Below are positions 63,012 to 64,000 of a stretch of 64,000 nucleotides of DNA, one piece after another. This stretch comes from Cerrena zonata (lineage: Eukaryota; Basidiomycota; Agaricomycetes; Polyporales; Cerrenaceae). The translations under genes were made by a program, and so were the position numbers. The stretch is taken from positions 682,001 to 746,000 of the forward strand of contig JASBNA010000015.1 of the NCBI GenBank assembly GCA_038087015.1, given 5' to 3'. The notes under the pieces are model-generated. The model saw only the letters and a program-made list of their open reading frames with translations. It was not told the DNA's origin and searched no databases. Each line of letters opens with the position of its first letter. Within the stretch, counting starts at the first letter, position 1.

Positions 63012-64000
63012 ATGTCAAATCAAGATTTGGATAGTAAGTGGTATACACTAGCCAGATATAATCCGATTAAGAATATGGATCAAATAACTGAAAATAATGA
63101 AGCTAATGGAATAGAATCTGAATCAATATCCGATAAAACCCCGGCATCGATAAAAGAAACCAATAACCAAAGCATCAATTGGTGGTACTGGGCCACCAGT
63201 AATAAGAATGAAGAAGAAAGTAAAGATAAGGATCCACAAGAGCAACATATGGGACAAGCAACCATTGAAGAGTCAAGTACTGAAGTTACTGCTGATAATT
63301 GGAATTCATGGGTTAGTCCTTATAAAATCATGGGCTATTTATACAAGCCTACTGAAGAACAACAACAAGAAGAACAAACGCCATTACTTGGGATATTTCG
63401 ACTGGCTGTTGACGATAAGAAAGAGCAAACCTGGTGGTCATGGATGTGGGGGCAAAATCAACCAGAAGTAGAAGAAGAGGAAGAAGAAGGAGAAGATGAG
63501 AATAACGCAGAGCTATTTCGAAGGGCCAAAGCAAGTATTGAAAATAGTAAGAACTCATCTCATTATGCAATTAAGAATATCAATAAGGATTTTGAATTAT
63601 CGGTTAGTAATACCGAAACCGAGATGCAACCGGTTAAGTTTCGAACGAAAAAGAGACCAATCACCCCGAATGAGTTACAAGAGAGTGTTATCAAGAGTGA
63701 AGATAGCCCAACTAGTAGTGTGAATGAGGTGATACCCAAATTCGAAGAGAATTTCCGGCAAATAACCTGGAGGACACAACTTCGCTTACTTGGAGAGCAT
63801 TTGATTTATCGCGAGCGGTCATCGGAAAGACATTTGTACCAGTGTGACCAGAGTAAGATGAAGCCCATGAAAAAAGTTGTTATAATTGGGGTGCATAGTT
63901 TTTTACCGATCAAGATGGTACGAACGATGATTGGTGAAAGCACCGGGAATTCCAATGCGTACGTGAAGCAAGCCAGAGAAGCGGTTAGGCAGTGGATGGA
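63012..64000 (+). CDS. Large acidic protein of unknown function, possible hydrolase (partial, runs off the window)
   Basis: The frame is open from ATG at 63012 (MSNQDLDSKWYTLARYNPIKN) to the last base, 329 full codons. The first ~215 residues are acidic and Trp-rich with WWYWATSNK and TWWSWMWG, an unusual clustering of tryptophans, and a run of Glu (EEEEEEGEDE). After a basic stretch, a folded domain begins: ITWRTQLRLLGEHLIYRERSS, then KKVVIIGVHSFLPIKMVRTMIGESTGNSN. The GVH.F.P motif after a hydrophobic strand suggests an alpha/beta-hydrolase (lipase-like) oxyanion region, but the nucleophile lies beyond the window. I do not recognise the gene with confidence. Confidence 0.6.
   Translation, partial: MSNQDLDSKWYTLARYNPIKNMDQITENNEANGIESESISDKTPASIKETNNQSINWWYWATSNKNEEESKDKDPQEQHMGQATIEESSTEVTADNWNSWVSPYKIMGYLYKPTEEQQQEEQTPLLGIFRLAVDDKKEQTWWSWMWGQNQPEVEEEEEEGEDENNAELFRRAKASIENSKNSSHYAIKNINKDFELSVSNTETEMQPVKFRTKKRPITPNELQESVIKSEDSPTSSVNEVIPKFEENFRQITWRTQLRLLGEHLIYRERSSERHLYQCDQSKMKPMKKVVIIGVHSFLPIKMVRTMIGESTGNSNAYVKQAREAVRQWM

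Overview
The window is nuclear DNA of a budding yeast (Saccharomycotina). It is AT-rich and dense with mostly intron-poor genes whose best matches by eye are yeast housekeeping and regulatory proteins: MES1, HER2, FOL2, SSD1, POL31, BRE2, NSE1, PFK1, GOT1, HUA1, PUT2, JNM1, RBG2, EFG1, SLH1, HAS1, RPC17, OST3, RIM13, GPI10, ADH and ATG16. CTG codons fall at positions where the families carry Ser or Ala (GPI10 codon 597, HER2 codon 94). This suggests a CTG-Ser species related to Candida, Debaryomyces or Scheffersomyces, though the tRNA that would prove it is not in the window. No tRNA, rRNA, transposon or CRISPR array was recognised.

Layout. 0-2.6 kb: divergent MES1 (partial) and HER2, both in tRNA aminoacylation. 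2.9-8.4 kb: FOL2 and SSD1 on the minus strand. 9.5-11.5 kb: POL31 divergent from a small Ten1-like OB-fold gene, with a perfect MluI cell-cycle box between them. 11.6-16.4 kb: a zinc-cluster regulator and a PhoD-type phosphatase. 16.4-17.8 kb: repeat-bearing intergenic DNA. 17.8-24.2 kb: a Usp-like protein, BRE2, NSE1 and a CRH-type GH16 cell-wall enzyme. 24.9-27.8 kb: PFK1. 27.8-30.2 kb: a 2.4-kb non-coding block in front of an SFL/HSF-type regulator (30.2-32.5 kb). 32.5-40.3 kb: minisatellites, a Nop19-like gene, an unknown gene, GOT1 (with a 49-nt intron), HUA1, PUT2 and dynamitin JNM1. 40.5-54.5 kb: RBG2, EFG1, SLH1, HAS1, RPC17, a ROG1-type lipase and a small KxDL-like protein. These are mainly ribosome, translation and transcription functions, with PAC motifs upstream of two of them. 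54.6-64 kb: OST3, RIM13, GPI10, ADH, ATG16 and a partial unknown gene.

The most striking property is a series of about 20 single-base reading-frame breaks in ten genes between 3.4 and 39.8 kb: FOL2, SSD1, the Ten1-like gene, the zinc-cluster gene, the PhoD gene, the Usp gene, PFK1, the SFL gene, the 34-kb gene and JNM1. In each case the conserved protein continues on the other side in a shifted frame. Most breaks lie on a short run of C in the coding strand (NCC read +1, or CCAA where CCCAA would restore the frame). FOL2 has the layout proline codon CCC followed directly by UGA. No break was found from 40.3 to 64 kb, although that stretch holds a 5.8-kb open gene. Uncorrected C-run length errors in the assembly are the simplest explanation; translational recoding is the rival one. 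In-frame NCC codons are read normally elsewhere (for example GCC CCC in PFK1), so NCC alone cannot cause a shift. For the broken genes I give one spanning entry each and state where the frame changes.
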